From: G965247475 sp965247475 | GTDB taxonomy: Bacteria; Chloroflexota; UBA11872 | Direction: 5' to 3' | NCBI GenBank assembly: GCA_965247475.1 | Contig: OZ252016.1 | Location: forward strand, 1,860,001 to 1,924,000 | Length of the DNA stretch: 64,000 bases | Shown: positions 24,800-33,190 of the stretch, piece after piece | Layout: each line of letters opens with the position of its first letter | Numbering within the stretch: the first letter of the stretch is position 1 | Position numbers and translations under genes: made by a program | Notes under the pieces: generated by a model | What the model was told of the DNA's origin: nothing | The model's database searches: none | What the model saw: only the letters and a program-made list of their open reading frames with translations

Positions 24800-25456
24800 T
24801 CAGGCGGGCCGGGTCTGTTCGTGCACCACCAGCACGAGCCCGTCGCGCACGTCAATGGAGGCTCGCGGGCCGGTCATCACGTTGCTGACGCCAAGGCTGG
24901 AGCCGAGCGGCAGTCGGTCGTCGGTGAGCGCGTATTGAAGCCCGACGGTGGTCACGCCGGCGGCGTTGCCCCCGATGGACAGCAGCGTGACGATGTCGCC
25001 CGCGGCTCCCTCCCACGCAGTCGCCGGCGCCGCAAGCCGGATCGACCGACGGGGGTCGATGAGCGCCACGTCGCGGTGCCGCCAGGCAGGATTGGCCACC
25101 AGCAGAACGTTGCCGAGCTCGTGATCGAGCCGGGCGCCCTGAAGCGCGCCAACAATCACGACCTGCTCCGGATCGCGCTCCAAGGCCACGGCCATCGCAA
25201 ACTCCGCGTCGGTCTGGGACTGATCCTTCTCAGGCGGCTGTGGACGCACGTCGACGGATGGATTGCGCTCGCGGGCCTGTATCAGGTCTTCACCGGTGAT
25301 CGAGTCGTGATCGCCGACGATGGCGTCGCAGCAGCCGCCCGCCTCCGCGACCGCCCGGGCCGCGCCGTCGGCGGCGACGACCGCCTGGGCCGCGCCAAGC
25401 TCGCGCCGGAGAAGGACGCGGTCGACCGCCCCATTGAGCACAACCAGGACCCGCAT
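24800..25456 (-). CDS. Thiamine pyrophosphokinase
   Basis: Transfers pyrophosphate from ATP to thiamine, giving TPP. 218 residues from ATG 25456, the usual family length; longer upstream frames lack similarity. Key segments: VVAADGAARAVAEAG, then DAIVGDHDSI (Asp pair at the active site), QPPEKDQSQTDAEFAMAVAL (conserved K-D-x-T-D region) and GALQGARLDHELGNVLLV (the G-x-R-x-D-H motif). The C-terminal beta-sandwich ends with SNVMTGPRASIDVRDGLVLVV. It lies upstream of the riboswitch, so it is not under that switch. Together with the transporter operon it suggests salvage feeding TPP. Confidence 0.92.
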   Translation of the reverse strand: MRVLVVLNGAVDRVLLRRELGAAQAVVAADGAARAVAEAGGCCDAIVGDHDSITGEDLIQARERNPSVDVRPQPPEKDQSQTDAEFAMAVALERDPEQVVIVGALQGARLDHELGNVLLVANPAWRHRDVALIDPRRSIRLAAPATAWEGAAGDIVTLLSIGGNAAGVTTVGLQYALTDDRLPLGSSLGVSNVMTGPRASIDVRDGLVLVVHEQTRPA

Positions 25457-25639
25457 GGACGCCGCTATGCCTCGAGCAGGCGCTCTTGCCTCTCGAAGCT
25501 GGAGTCGCTCTGTCGCTGCAACATGCGCGGGATCGTGGCGTCCGTCAAACGCCCAAACGCGGTGCCGACGCGCCATGGCAACACGTCCGCGGGAACGCCG
25601 GCGTTCGAGGTCAGCGCGGGGCTCGTCGACACAACCCGG

Positions 25640-26752
25640 CTATTCGATGCGGTACTCGGCCAGCGCGTCCCAGTCGATCTCGACGCCGAGTCCGGGTCCC
25701 TGCGGGACTTTCACGGTCCCTTGCTCGGTGAGCTCGAGCTTCTCGCGGAACATGACCTGATTCAGACCGGCGACGTTCGGGTTGTAGTACTCGAGGATGA
25801 GCGGGAGCGGAAAGGCGGCCAGCAGGTGGATGTGGATCTCCTGGAGGCCGTGCGGGGCGATCGGTATCTCGTAGGCGGCAGCCAGCGCGGCGACCTTGCG
25901 GTACTCGGTGACACCGCCCAGGACCATCGCATCGGGATTGGCGATGTCCACCGCGCCGGATTCGAACAGCTCGCGAAAGCCCCAGCGAGTGTACTCGTTC
26001 TCGCCCGCGGCAACGGGAACCGAGGTGGAGCGGGCGACCTCGGCGCTGCCGCGCATGTTGTCCGGCGACACCGGCTCCTCGAACCAGAACACGTCGTATT
26101 GCTCGAGGACGCGGGCCATCCGGACCGCGTCGGCCGCGACGTAGGCGTTGTTGGCGTCCACCAGCAGATCGATCTGATCGCCAATGGCCTCGCGCACCGC
26201 GGCCACGCGCGCCTCGTCCTCGCGCATTGAGGCCGCCCCGACCTTTATCTTGACCGCATTGGCGCCCTGCTCCACGCAGGCGAGCATCTCGTCCTGAAGC
26301 TCGGCAAGGCCCTTGCCCTTCTCGTAGTACCCGCCCGCGATGTAGGCACGGACCTCGTCGCTATAACCGCCCAGGAGCTTGTAGAGGGGTCGGTCAACCG
26401 ATCGCGCTATGCAATCCCACAGCGCGATGTCGATGGCCGAGATGGCGCGAGTGGAGAGTCCTTTTCGACCGAACAGCTTCGGCTGATAGAGGGACTCCCA
26501 GATTCGCTCGACGTTGAACGGGTCCTCGCCGATCAGCGCGGGCGCCATGTCCCCGACGATATCCACAATCACGTCGCGCCCGCCGGCGCGATCGAGGCCG
26601 CCGCCGCCACAGATGCCAAAGCCGGACACGCCTTCGTCAGTCTCGACCGTGACGATCACGTTCTTCGACGCGACGTAGGTGTACTTGCCGTTCGTGATCG
26701 GAGTCTCATATAGCTTGGCGTACAGCGCCGCGCTCACGTTTGTGATCTTCAC
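25640..26752 (-). CDS. Enolase-superfamily protein A (mandelate racemase-like)
   Basis: A 370-residue barrel enzyme that abstracts a proton alpha to a carboxylate. The lysine pair is in NAVKIKVGAASM, the metal ligands fit LLVDANNAY, FWFEEPVSPDN and AAGENEYTRWG, and a His on a late strand is in PIAPHGLQEIHIH. K-x-K plus late His places it in the mandelate racemase subgroup. GTG 26752, with GAGG upstream, is chosen because the capping domain begins immediately (KITNVSAALYAKLYETPI). The substrate is unknown; acid-sugar dehydration or racemisation is likely. It is one of five such genes here, each with a different active-site set. Confidence 0.85.
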   Translation of the reverse strand: MKITNVSAALYAKLYETPITNGKYTYVASKNVIVTVETDEGVSGFGICGGGGLDRAGGRDVIVDIVGDMAPALIGEDPFNVERIWESLYQPKLFGRKGLSTRAISAIDIALWDCIARSVDRPLYKLLGGYSDEVRAYIAGGYYEKGKGLAELQDEMLACVEQGANAVKIKVGAASMREDEARVAAVREAIGDQIDLLVDANNAYVAADAVRMARVLEQYDVFWFEEPVSPDNMRGSAEVARSTSVPVAAGENEYTRWGFRELFESGAVDIANPDAMVLGGVTEYRKVAALAAAYEIPIAPHGLQEIHIHLLAAFPLPLILEYYNPNVAGLNQVMFREKLELTEQGTVKVPQGPGLGVEIDWDALAEYRIE

Positions 26753-26841
26753 TTCACTGCCTCGCGTGGAGATGGCACCGACGCCGCAGGGAACCACTCG
26801 TGACGGGAACGGTCAATCGCGAGCCCGCCGCGGCGGCGCAC

Positions 26842-27561
26842 CTACCTGGACGGCTCGAGGACCGTGAAGCGAGTGGACGCGACATCTTCACCGTCCACCG
26901 TGATGTCAACGTCATATGGGCCTGGGCAATTCACCTCATCGATGAAGAAGGCGAAGAACCCGCGCCGAATCGGATTCGGCGATTCGAGCTCATAGTCACC
27001 CGAGCAGCCGGCCGGTGATTGCCATTTGAAGCCGAGGAGAGCGCCCGTCTGCACGCCGACGAACTCCACCGTGATGTAGACGCGCTCGCCGAAGGGGAAC
27101 TCGGAGGCGCGATCGACCGGCCGCTGGAGCCCGTCCACGCTGAGCGCCGTTTCCACGCGGCCCACCTCGGCGCGCAGCGGCGCCGGTGTTGGGTCGGGCG
27201 GATCCGTGGATTCGGGCGTGGGCGCCGCCGTGGCCTCAGGGGTCGGCGACGGCGAGGGGGTCGTGTCTGGCGGCTCAGGGGTCGGCGACGGCGTTTGGGC
27301 GGGCGGCGAGGTGCGAGTCACTTCGATGGTTGGCGCCGAGGCGGGCGACCGTGGCTCAGCGACTGGACCCGGCTCGGGGATGTTCGCGGGCGGCGATTCG
27401 GTCGCGGCGGGCGTCGCCGCCCGCTCCGGCGTCAGCGTCTCGGCGGGCCGCGATACTTCCGCAGCCGTCGGGCTGCCGCTCGATTCGCAGGCGCCGAGCA
27501 CAACCAGCGACGCGAGGATCAGGACCGACAGCCGTGCTTTCCGCACTTGCAGGACTCGCAT
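26842..27561 (-). CDS. Secreted lipoprotein with Pro/Thr-rich linker
   Basis: A 239-residue predicted lipoprotein. Signal peptide RKARLSVLILASLVVLGAC, with lipobox LGAC. Residues about 30-130 are low-complexity Pro/Thr/Ser/Glu/Ala, a likely surface spacer. The C-terminal domain (about 130-239) is beta-rich with two cysteines in SPAGCSGDYE and DEVNCPGPYDV that could form a disulfide, and ends DVDITVDGEDVASTRFTVLE, an Ig-like final strand. This resembles accessory surface lipoproteins that carry a small beta-sandwich. The binding partner is unknown. It stands alone on the minus strand, with about 180 bases of gene-free DNA before the next gene. Confidence 0.7.
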   Translation of the reverse strand: MRVLQVRKARLSVLILASLVVLGACESSGSPTAAEVSRPAETLTPERAATPAATESPPANIPEPGPVAEPRSPASAPTIEVTRTSPPAQTPSPTPEPPDTTPSPSPTPEATAAPTPESTDPPDPTPAPLRAEVGRVETALSVDGLQRPVDRASEFPFGERVYITVEFVGVQTGALLGFKWQSPAGCSGDYELESPNPIRRGFFAFFIDEVNCPGPYDVDITVDGEDVASTRFTVLEPSR

Positions 27562-27741
27562 CGTGGTGGCCCGTTACGGCGTTGTCCTCGCCTCGCCTCC
27601 GGACACCGAACGCCGGCCTGTAGTCCGAGCACTCCGCGATCGGCCCCAGATGGGGGTCGAGTCTATCAGGGCACCCTCGGTCGATTGCCACGAGCCGATG
27701 ACGTCGGCGGATAGCTCGCGCCGGGCGCCTTCGGTGGGGAG

Positions 27742-28761
27742 CTATGGGTGCAGCAGCGGGCGGAGTCGCGCCAGCACCTTCTCGCTTGCCGACGTGATCG
27801 GCTCCGAGACCGAGGCGCCGGCCGCGCGCTCGTGGCCTCCGCCGCCGAATTCCTCGGCCACCTCGCGAATCGAGGGGCCGAGGGAGCGAAGGCTCACACG
27901 GGTGCGGTTGGGCGCAATTTCGTAGAAGACCGCCGAAATCACGACGCCCGCCACGAACTGCAGCCCGTTGGGGATCCCCTGGGTGTCGGCGACGGTTGCG
28001 CCGATCCCCTCGGCGAGGTCGCGGGTGACGCTGGTCCACACCAGGCGGTCGTCCAGCTCGGTCTCGATCGCGGCAAGGGCGGCGCCGAAGAGACGTGTCC
28101 CCGCAAGGGTGCGCGCGTTGAGCACGTGCCGCGGGATGCCGTCGGTCGCACCGCCGCGCGCAGCGAGGTCGGCGGCCGCTCGGAACGTCCGCGGTCGCAC
28201 TTCGGTCGTCTGGAACCCCAAGGTGTCCGCCACCAAGCCGGACTGGAGGTTGGTGGCGACCTCGGGCGTGATCGGAATACCGGCGGCAACGAGCAGCGAC
28301 CACACGACCTCGGCGGTCGCCGCCGCGCGCACATCCACCAGGTTCACATCACCGAAGCGTGTGTTGGAGACGTGGTGGTCGATGTTCACCAGCGTGCGAT
28401 TGGCCTTCAGCAGCGCAAAAACCGAGGCATCCACGCCCAGAAGCTGGGGCGTGGCGGTATCGACCGCGATGGCCAGATCCGCGCCGGCCGCCGCGCCGCC
28501 GGGCGACAGAAGCTCGCGATCGAGCCGCACCAGACGGCCCGCCCCCGGCAGGTCGGTGAGTGGCGGGACGACGCCGGACGGGTTGTCGATGCTCACCGTC
28601 GCCGTGGCGCCGAACTGCTCGAGCGCCGCCGCCAACGCGAGCGCCGTTCCGAGGCTGTCGGGATCGGGTTCGTGGTGCGAGACGATGATCGGTCGCCGCG
28701 CGCGGCGCAGGTGCTCGACGACCAGTCGTCGGACATCGGGCGCCGATGTCGGGCCGCTGAT
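27742..28761 (-). CDS. DHH/DHHA1 phosphoesterase, NrnA-like (start codon unclear)
   Basis: Probably degrades short RNA oligonucleotides and/or pAp or pApA in the cytosol. Motif I VSHHEPDPDSLGTALAL, motif II AIAVDTATP, motif III VNIDHHVSNTRFGD and motif IV SGLVADTLGF are present, and the DHHA1 domain ends GGGGHERAAGASV. The family N-terminus, including motif I, lies upstream of the only canonical in-frame start (TTG 28635). No ATG, GTG or TTG occurs between that and the upstream stop at 28804. ATC 28761, preceded by GAAGGGG, is used here provisionally; CTG 28725 is the alternative. With ATC the protein is 339 residues, close to NrnA length. Confidence 0.85.
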   Translation of the reverse strand: MSGPTSAPDVRRLVVEHLRRARRPIIVSHHEPDPDSLGTALALAAALEQFGATATVSIDNPSGVVPPLTDLPGAGRLVRLDRELLSPGGAAAGADLAIAVDTATPQLLGVDASVFALLKANRTLVNIDHHVSNTRFGDVNLVDVRAAATAEVVWSLLVAAGIPITPEVATNLQSGLVADTLGFQTTEVRPRTFRAAADLAARGGATDGIPRHVLNARTLAGTRLFGAALAAIETELDDRLVWTSVTRDLAEGIGATVADTQGIPNGLQFVAGVVISAVFYEIAPNRTRVSLRSLGPSIREVAEEFGGGGHERAAGASVSEPITSASEKVLARLRPLLHP

Positions 28762-28922
28762 GCAAGCCCCTTCGGGAGTGGCGATCTCAGGCGCGAGATT
28801 ATTTCACAGCGACCGGATGCGCCCAGCATGTCGTTGGATTCCGAGGCGAGTTGGATTCATGGTTGGGCGCATGATAGGTTCGAGCAACCGAGGTTCCGCA
28901 CGAGCGTGCCGACACTAGCCAC

Positions 28923-29786
28923 ATGGGCGCCGTAGACACTGAAGACCGCGTCGGACTGCCGTTGAACGGCGGTACGGGGACCCAGAACGCCGCCGCGACA
29001 GGCGCCGTTGCCGCCGACGACCGCGTCGGGCTGCCGTTGAACGGCGGTACGGGGACGGACAACGCCGCCGCGACAGGCGCCGTTGCCGCCGACGACCGCG
29101 TCGGGCTGCCGTTGAACGGCGGTACGGGGACCCAGAACGCCGCCGCGACAGGCGCCGTTGCCGCCGACGACCGCGTCGGGCTGCCGTTGAACGGCGGTAC
29201 GGGGACGGACAACGCCGCCGCGACAGGCGCCGTTGCCGCCGACGACCGCGTCGGGCTGCCGTTGAACGGCGGTACGGGGACGGACAACGCCGCCGCAACA
29301 GGCGCCGTTGCCGCCGACGACCGCGTCGGGCTGCCGTTGAACGGCGGTACGGGGACGGACAACGCCGCCGCGACGGAACGTGTCTCGCTTCCGCTGATGG
29401 GGGCGCCACCGCCGCCGCCGGTCGAGCCCGTCAGCTTGACGCCGCGGGCGGTTCGCGCGTTCACCGAGATTCTCGAGCAGAAGGGCGAGACGCACGGCGC
29501 GCTCAAGGTTGCCGTGACGGACGGCGGCTGCGCCGGCAATCAGTACGAGATGGCGCTGGCACGAGTGCCGGAGCCAACCGACATCATCATATCGTCGGGC
29601 GGGATCGACGTGTACCTCGACGGGCACACGGCCCACATGATGGTCGGCGCTCAGATCGACTTCGTGGACAGCATGATGGGCCGGGGATTCACGGTTCGGA
29701 ACCCGACCGCGCAGGCGACCTGCGGTTGCGGGAGTTCGTTCAATACCTCGGGCACCGCGCCGGTGGAAGGCGGCTGCGTCAAGTAG
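28923..29786 (+). CDS. A-type iron-sulfur carrier (IscA/ErpA/HesB) with N-terminal 25-residue repeats
   Basis: Residues about 168-287 are a complete A-type carrier: SLTPRAVRAFTEILEQKG, the first Cys in VTDGGCAGNQYEM (C203), DFVDSMMGRGFTVRNPTA, and the C-terminal CGCGSSFN pair (C267, C269). Such proteins deliver iron or Fe-S clusters. Residues 2-151 are six near-identical 25-residue repeats (core RVGLPLNGGTGT) plus a partial seventh RVSLPLMG, then a poly-Pro stretch. I know no A-type carrier with this extension. If translation instead began at ATG 29397, the product would be a normal 129-residue carrier; the phase-keeping repeats argue that the long form is real. Confidence 0.8.
   Translation: MGAVDTEDRVGLPLNGGTGTQNAAATGAVAADDRVGLPLNGGTGTDNAAATGAVAADDRVGLPLNGGTGTQNAAATGAVAADDRVGLPLNGGTGTDNAAATGAVAADDRVGLPLNGGTGTDNAAATGAVAADDRVGLPLNGGTGTDNAAATERVSLPLMGAPPPPPVEPVSLTPRAVRAFTEILEQKGETHGALKVAVTDGGCAGNQYEMALARVPEPTDIIISSGGIDVYLDGHTAHMMVGAQIDFVDSMMGRGFTVRNPTAQATCGCGSSFNTSGTAPVEGGCVK
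28926..29375 (+). repeat. Six tandem 75-base repeats inside the iron-sulfur carrier gene
   Basis: Units begin at 28926, 29001, 29076, 29151, 29226 and 29301. The first is the most diverged at its 5' end; the others differ mainly at one site coding Thr-Gln or Thr-Asp, in the order Gln, Asp, Gln, Asp, Asp, Asp, plus a silent GCG to GCA change. The unit length is a multiple of three, so the frame survives copy-number change. Confidence 0.97.
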
Positions 29787-29811
29787 CCGTCGCCGGAGCC
29801 CCGATCCGCAA

Positions 29812-29833
29812 CGCCGCCCGCAAACGGGCGGCG
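29812..29833 (+). terminator. Hairpin terminator between convergent genes
   Basis: CGCCGCCCG and CGGGCGGCG pair perfectly around a CAAA loop, followed on the plus strand by the pyrimidine-rich TCGTTCTTCTT. It lies 26 bases after the Fe-S carrier stop and before the convergent murE end. Confidence 0.7.
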
Positions 29834-29875
29834 TCGTTCTTCTTGGACACGCGCAGGTAGGAGCGCGATCGGGCG

Positions 29876-31375
29876 CTACGCATCGTCGTAGCCAGCAGCC
29901 GCGAGCTCCTGGAGCGCGGCCTCACGCTCGCTCCAGGGCATCTCGCGGTCGGCATACGCGATGCTCGACTCATGCCCCTTGCCGGCCAGCAGCACGCTGT
30001 CGTCCGCACGCGCGACGGTGAACGCGCGCCGGATCGCTTCGCGACGGTCGAGCACGACCTCGAAGGCGGCGGCGGAATCGACGCCGTCCGCGCCCGCGAC
30101 GATCTCGTCGGCGATGTCGGCCGGACGCTCGGAGCGCGGATCTTCGTCGGTGACCAGGGCGATATCGGCGAGCCGGGCGGCCACGCGGCCGAGCATTGGC
30201 CGCTTGGCGCGGTCCTGTTCGCCGGCCGCGCCGAACACGACGATCAGACGACCGAGCGTGGTGCGGCGCAGCTCGCGAAGCACGCTTTCCAGCGCGTGCG
30301 GCGTGTGCGCGAAGTCGACGAATGCGCGGAACGGCTGCCCGGCCTCGAGCGGTTCCATGCGCCCGACGACCGGCGGGAAACTCGCGAGCGCGGCGACGCC
30401 CGCTTCGACCGCGCCGGTGATCGAGCCCACGCACGCGACCGCGGCGGCGATGTTGGAGGCGTTCCACGGGCCAACCAGGCGCGTGTCGGCGGACCACCCG
30501 CCCCAGGGCGAATCGCCCTCGATCTGGAGCGTGCCGTCATCGCCGGTCGCGTGCGACACGCGAACGTCCGCACGTGCGTCGATGCCGAACGTGATCACGT
30601 CGCTCCTGAGCTCAGCTCGGAAGCCCGCCACGACCGGATCGTCGGCGTTGAGAACGGCGACCTTGCCGTAGGGCTTGGGTTCGGAGTCGTCGAGCAGCTC
30701 CAGCAGGCGCCGCTTGGCGGCGCGATAGCCGTCGATCGACCCGTGCAGATCCAAGTGCTCGTGGGTGACGTTGGTGACGACCCCGCGATCGAACGCGAAC
30801 CCATCGACGCGCGCGAGCTCGAGCGCGTGTGACGCGACCTCCATGGCGGCCCACCGGACGCCGGCGTCCGACATCTGTCGCAGCAGCGCCGCCAGCGCGG
30901 GCGCCTCCGGCGTAGTAAGGCGTGTGCCCTTTTCGATGGTGGAATCGCCAATCGCGAAATGCACGGTGGTGAGCTCGCCGGTCTCGAGCCCGTGCGCCCG
31001 TAGCATCCAGGCGATCAACTGGGCGGTGGTGGTCTTGCCATCCGTGCCGGTGACGCCGATGAGCCCGAGCTCACGGTCGGGTGATTCCCAGAAGGCGAGC
31101 GCCAGCGCGGCGAGCGCGCGCCGACCGTCGGGAACCGTCGCGAACGCGACACCAGCAGCAACATCGAGGCGTCGCTCGGCGACCACGGCGACCGCGCCGG
31201 CCTGCACGGCGGCACTGACGTAGTCGTGCGCATCCGCCCGAAGACCGTGGCGGCAGACGAAGCAAGCGCCGGGTGTGACGTCGCGCGAGTCGTATACGAG
31301 TGCACGGATCTCCGGGTCGCGGCCGGGCAGGACTCTCGCCGCGGGAACGGCCCGAATCAGCTCGGAGAAGCGCAC
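29876..31375 (-). CDS. murE: UDP-N-acetylmuramoyl-tripeptide synthetase
   Basis: Adds the third amino acid to UDP-MurNAc-L-Ala-D-Glu in peptidoglycan synthesis. 499 residues from GTG 31375, which overlaps the reach of the upstream gene's stop; longer upstream frames have no similarity. P-loop GLIGVTGTDGKTTTAQL (about 104-120), carbamoyl-lysine region MEVASHALELARVDG, FDRGVVTNVTHEHLDLHGSI, WNASNIAAAVA and the C-terminal VVFGAAGEQDRAKRPMLG are in order. The substrate-selecting motif reads TDEDPRSERP; the DPR resembles the DNPR of diaminopimelate-adding enzymes, but the first position differs, so the third residue (diaminopimelate, lysine or ornithine) stays open. Confidence 0.92.
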   Translation of the reverse strand: MRFSELIRAVPAARVLPGRDPEIRALVYDSRDVTPGACFVCRHGLRADAHDYVSAAVQAGAVAVVAERRLDVAAGVAFATVPDGRRALAALALAFWESPDRELGLIGVTGTDGKTTTAQLIAWMLRAHGLETGELTTVHFAIGDSTIEKGTRLTTPEAPALAALLRQMSDAGVRWAAMEVASHALELARVDGFAFDRGVVTNVTHEHLDLHGSIDGYRAAKRRLLELLDDSEPKPYGKVAVLNADDPVVAGFRAELRSDVITFGIDARADVRVSHATGDDGTLQIEGDSPWGGWSADTRLVGPWNASNIAAAVACVGSITGAVEAGVAALASFPPVVGRMEPLEAGQPFRAFVDFAHTPHALESVLRELRRTTLGRLIVVFGAAGEQDRAKRPMLGRVAARLADIALVTDEDPRSERPADIADEIVAGADGVDSAAAFEVVLDRREAIRRAFTVARADDSVLLAGKGHESSIAYADREMPWSEREAALQELAAAGYDDA

Positions 31376-31377
31376 GG

Positions 31378-32442
31378 TCAGACGTCCCCGGCGGGGCGGC
31401 GCGGGCGCCGCAGCCAGCGATTGAGCAGGTCGCGGCCGCGCAGCAGTCCCTGGTCGAGCGACCACGCCCGGAGGCGTTGAAGCGGCAGGTCAAAGGCGCC
31501 GGGATACTCGACGATGCGCGGGTTGAACCCGAGCTTGAACCGGTGAACGCCCGCCAGCGGGTCGGCCTGGCTGGCGGGGTCGGCCATGCCCCACAGGTCG
31601 TAGGTGCGACAGCCGCGCGACCGAGCCCACCGGATCGCGGCCCATTGGGCCGCGTGCGGCGCCATGCGGTTTCGATGCCGGTCGGACGACGCTCCATACA
31701 GGTAGACAGCGGTACCGCCGGCGCGAACGACCATGACGGCCGCGAGCGGCTCGCCGGCTAGGCGCGCGATGATCAGCGCCGCGTCGTCGGGTCGAAACGC
31801 ATCCCACACGTCGCGGTAGTAGGCGGGCGCGTGGATCGCGAAGCGCTCGCGGGCGGCGGTGGCACGGGCGAGCTGCATGAACGCCTCGAAGTCTTCATCC
31901 GAGGCGGCCTCGACGACCTCCACGCCACGGCGCGCGGCCAGGCGGATGTTGTAGCGCAGCTTGGACTTGAAGTCGGCGAGAATCCGGTCCTCGGCCGGCC
32001 CCAGATCGACCACGGCCGTGCGCGGGATCTGGATGAACCGGGACGTGCGGCGGAAACCCACCGATTCGAGCGCATCAACCGCCACGGCGGACGGCGGTTC
32101 CACGCGCACGAACGACGCGCCTGCGTCGCGCGCGACGTCTGCGGTCGCGCGGATGAGCGCCAAGCGGTGGTCGGGCGAGTCCGCCAGCGGCCCGCGCGGC
32201 ACGTAGGCGACGCCGACGCGATGTCCAAACGGCGAGATCGCGCGGGTGCGGACCAGGATCTGCACGGCCGCTTCGATCGGGCCTTCGGCCGGCGCGACCA
32301 GCCGGTGCGGCCGCCAGCCGTAGCGCGCCTTGAGATCGCCCCACCTCCACGACTGCAAGAAGCCGGCTTGGGAGTGCCCTTCGACGAACCGCGTCCACGC
32401 GTCGGGGCGGTCGACGACCCGAACTCCTGCCAGCTCCCTCAT
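31378..32442 (-). CDS. FemAB-family peptidoglycan bridge aminoacyltransferase
   Basis: A 354-residue protein with two GNAT-like halves. ATG 32442 lies 4 bases after the menG stop. Features: FLQSWRWGDLKARYGWRPHR near the N-terminus (the common SWxWGxxK opening of FemX/FemAB), a linking FKSKLRYNIRLAARRGVEV segment (the K-x-R-x-N-I/R-A helix), and a late YDLWGMADPASQADPLAGVH followed by FKLGFNPRIVEYPGAFD, the family's conserved C-terminal core. Members use aminoacyl-tRNA to extend peptidoglycan side chains. Lying directly before murE supports a cell-wall role. Confidence 0.85.
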   Translation of the reverse strand: MRELAGVRVVDRPDAWTRFVEGHSQAGFLQSWRWGDLKARYGWRPHRLVAPAEGPIEAAVQILVRTRAISPFGHRVGVAYVPRGPLADSPDHRLALIRATADVARDAGASFVRVEPPSAVAVDALESVGFRRTSRFIQIPRTAVVDLGPAEDRILADFKSKLRYNIRLAARRGVEVVEAASDEDFEAFMQLARATAARERFAIHAPAYYRDVWDAFRPDDAALIIARLAGEPLAAVMVVRAGGTAVYLYGASSDRHRNRMAPHAAQWAAIRWARSRGCRTYDLWGMADPASQADPLAGVHRFKLGFNPRIVEYPGAFDLPLQRLRAWSLDQGLLRGRDLLNRWLRRPRRPAGDV

Positions 32443-32446
32443 CAGC

Positions 32447-33151
32447 CTAGGCCGGCCGCTCGGCTTCGTGGATCGCAACGGTGCCCAGCGCCAGGCGACG
32501 GAAGCGCACGTTGACGAATCCCGCCGCGCGCAACTGCTCGGCGAGGTCCTCGGCGTTCGGAAACGCGTCCACAGACTCGGGCAACCAGGTGTACGCCGAG
32601 GAGTGCCCGCTGAGACGACGACCGACGAACGGCACCCAGCGATGGAAGTAGAGCCGGAACAGGGTCCGAAAGAGCGGTCGGCTTGTCGGTGTCATCTCGA
32701 GGATGGCGAGACGCCCGCCGGGGCGAATGATTCGCGCGAACGCCTCCCAGGCGGCCGCCAGGCTATCGAGGTTCCTGAGCACAAACGCCGAGATCACGGC
32801 GTCGACCGAGCCGGCGCCAAGCGGCGGCCGGAGCGCGTCGCCAGCGACGGGCCAGACGTGGCCGTCGGCGCCGTTTGCGCCGATGCGCCGCCTTCCAACC
32901 CGGAGCATCGACGCCGAGAAGTCGAGGGCGATGACCCTTGGCGGCGCGGGCGAGGCCCGAACGATCTCGAGGCCGAGGTCGCAGGTGCCCGCACCCACGT
33001 CCGCGACGATGCGCGGATGTCTCGCCAGCGCGGCCGCGACCACGGCGCGCCGCCAGCCGCGGTCCATGCCGAGGCTGATGACCCGGTTGAGCAGGTCATA
33101 GCGGGGTGCGATCGCGTCGAACATCGGCCGCACCCAGCCAGACTTAGCCAT
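32447..33151 (-). CDS. menG: Demethylmenaquinone/ubiquinone methyltransferase
   Basis: C-methylates demethylmenaquinone, the last step of menaquinone synthesis. 234 residues. The N-terminal signature MFDAIAPRYDLLNRVISLGM is unmistakable. SAM motif I VADVGAGTCDLGLEIV, the acidic VIALDFSASMLRVG, VISAFVLRNLDSL and RIIRPGGRLAILEMTPT follow. ATG 33151 is preferred over TTG 33157. The preceding gene in transcription order is separate by 40 bases; FemAB and murE follow with 4 and 2 base gaps, so a menG-femAB-murE transcript is probable. Confidence 0.93.
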   Translation of the reverse strand: MAKSGWVRPMFDAIAPRYDLLNRVISLGMDRGWRRAVVAAALARHPRIVADVGAGTCDLGLEIVRASPAPPRVIALDFSASMLRVGRRRIGANGADGHVWPVAGDALRPPLGAGSVDAVISAFVLRNLDSLAAAWEAFARIIRPGGRLAILEMTPTSRPLFRTLFRLYFHRWVPFVGRRLSGHSSAYTWLPESVDAFPNAEDLAEQLRAAGFVNVRFRRLALGTVAIHEAERPA

Positions 33152-33190
33152 GCCCAATTATTGCGTCGGCGGCCGGGTCCGGTCGCGCGG

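Noticed and set aside
24705..25456. Thiamine pyrophosphokinase controlled by the TPP riboswitch
   Set aside because: It lies upstream of the aptamer on the same strand, so the switch cannot control it.
28926..29375. CRISPR array
   Set aside because: The units are directly tandem with no spacers, and they code in frame with the Fe-S carrier.
28799..29539. Long open frames on the minus strand and a second plus frame across the 75-base repeats
   Set aside because: They exist because the repeat unit is a multiple of three and GC-rich; only the plus frame leading into the Fe-S carrier ends in a known domain.
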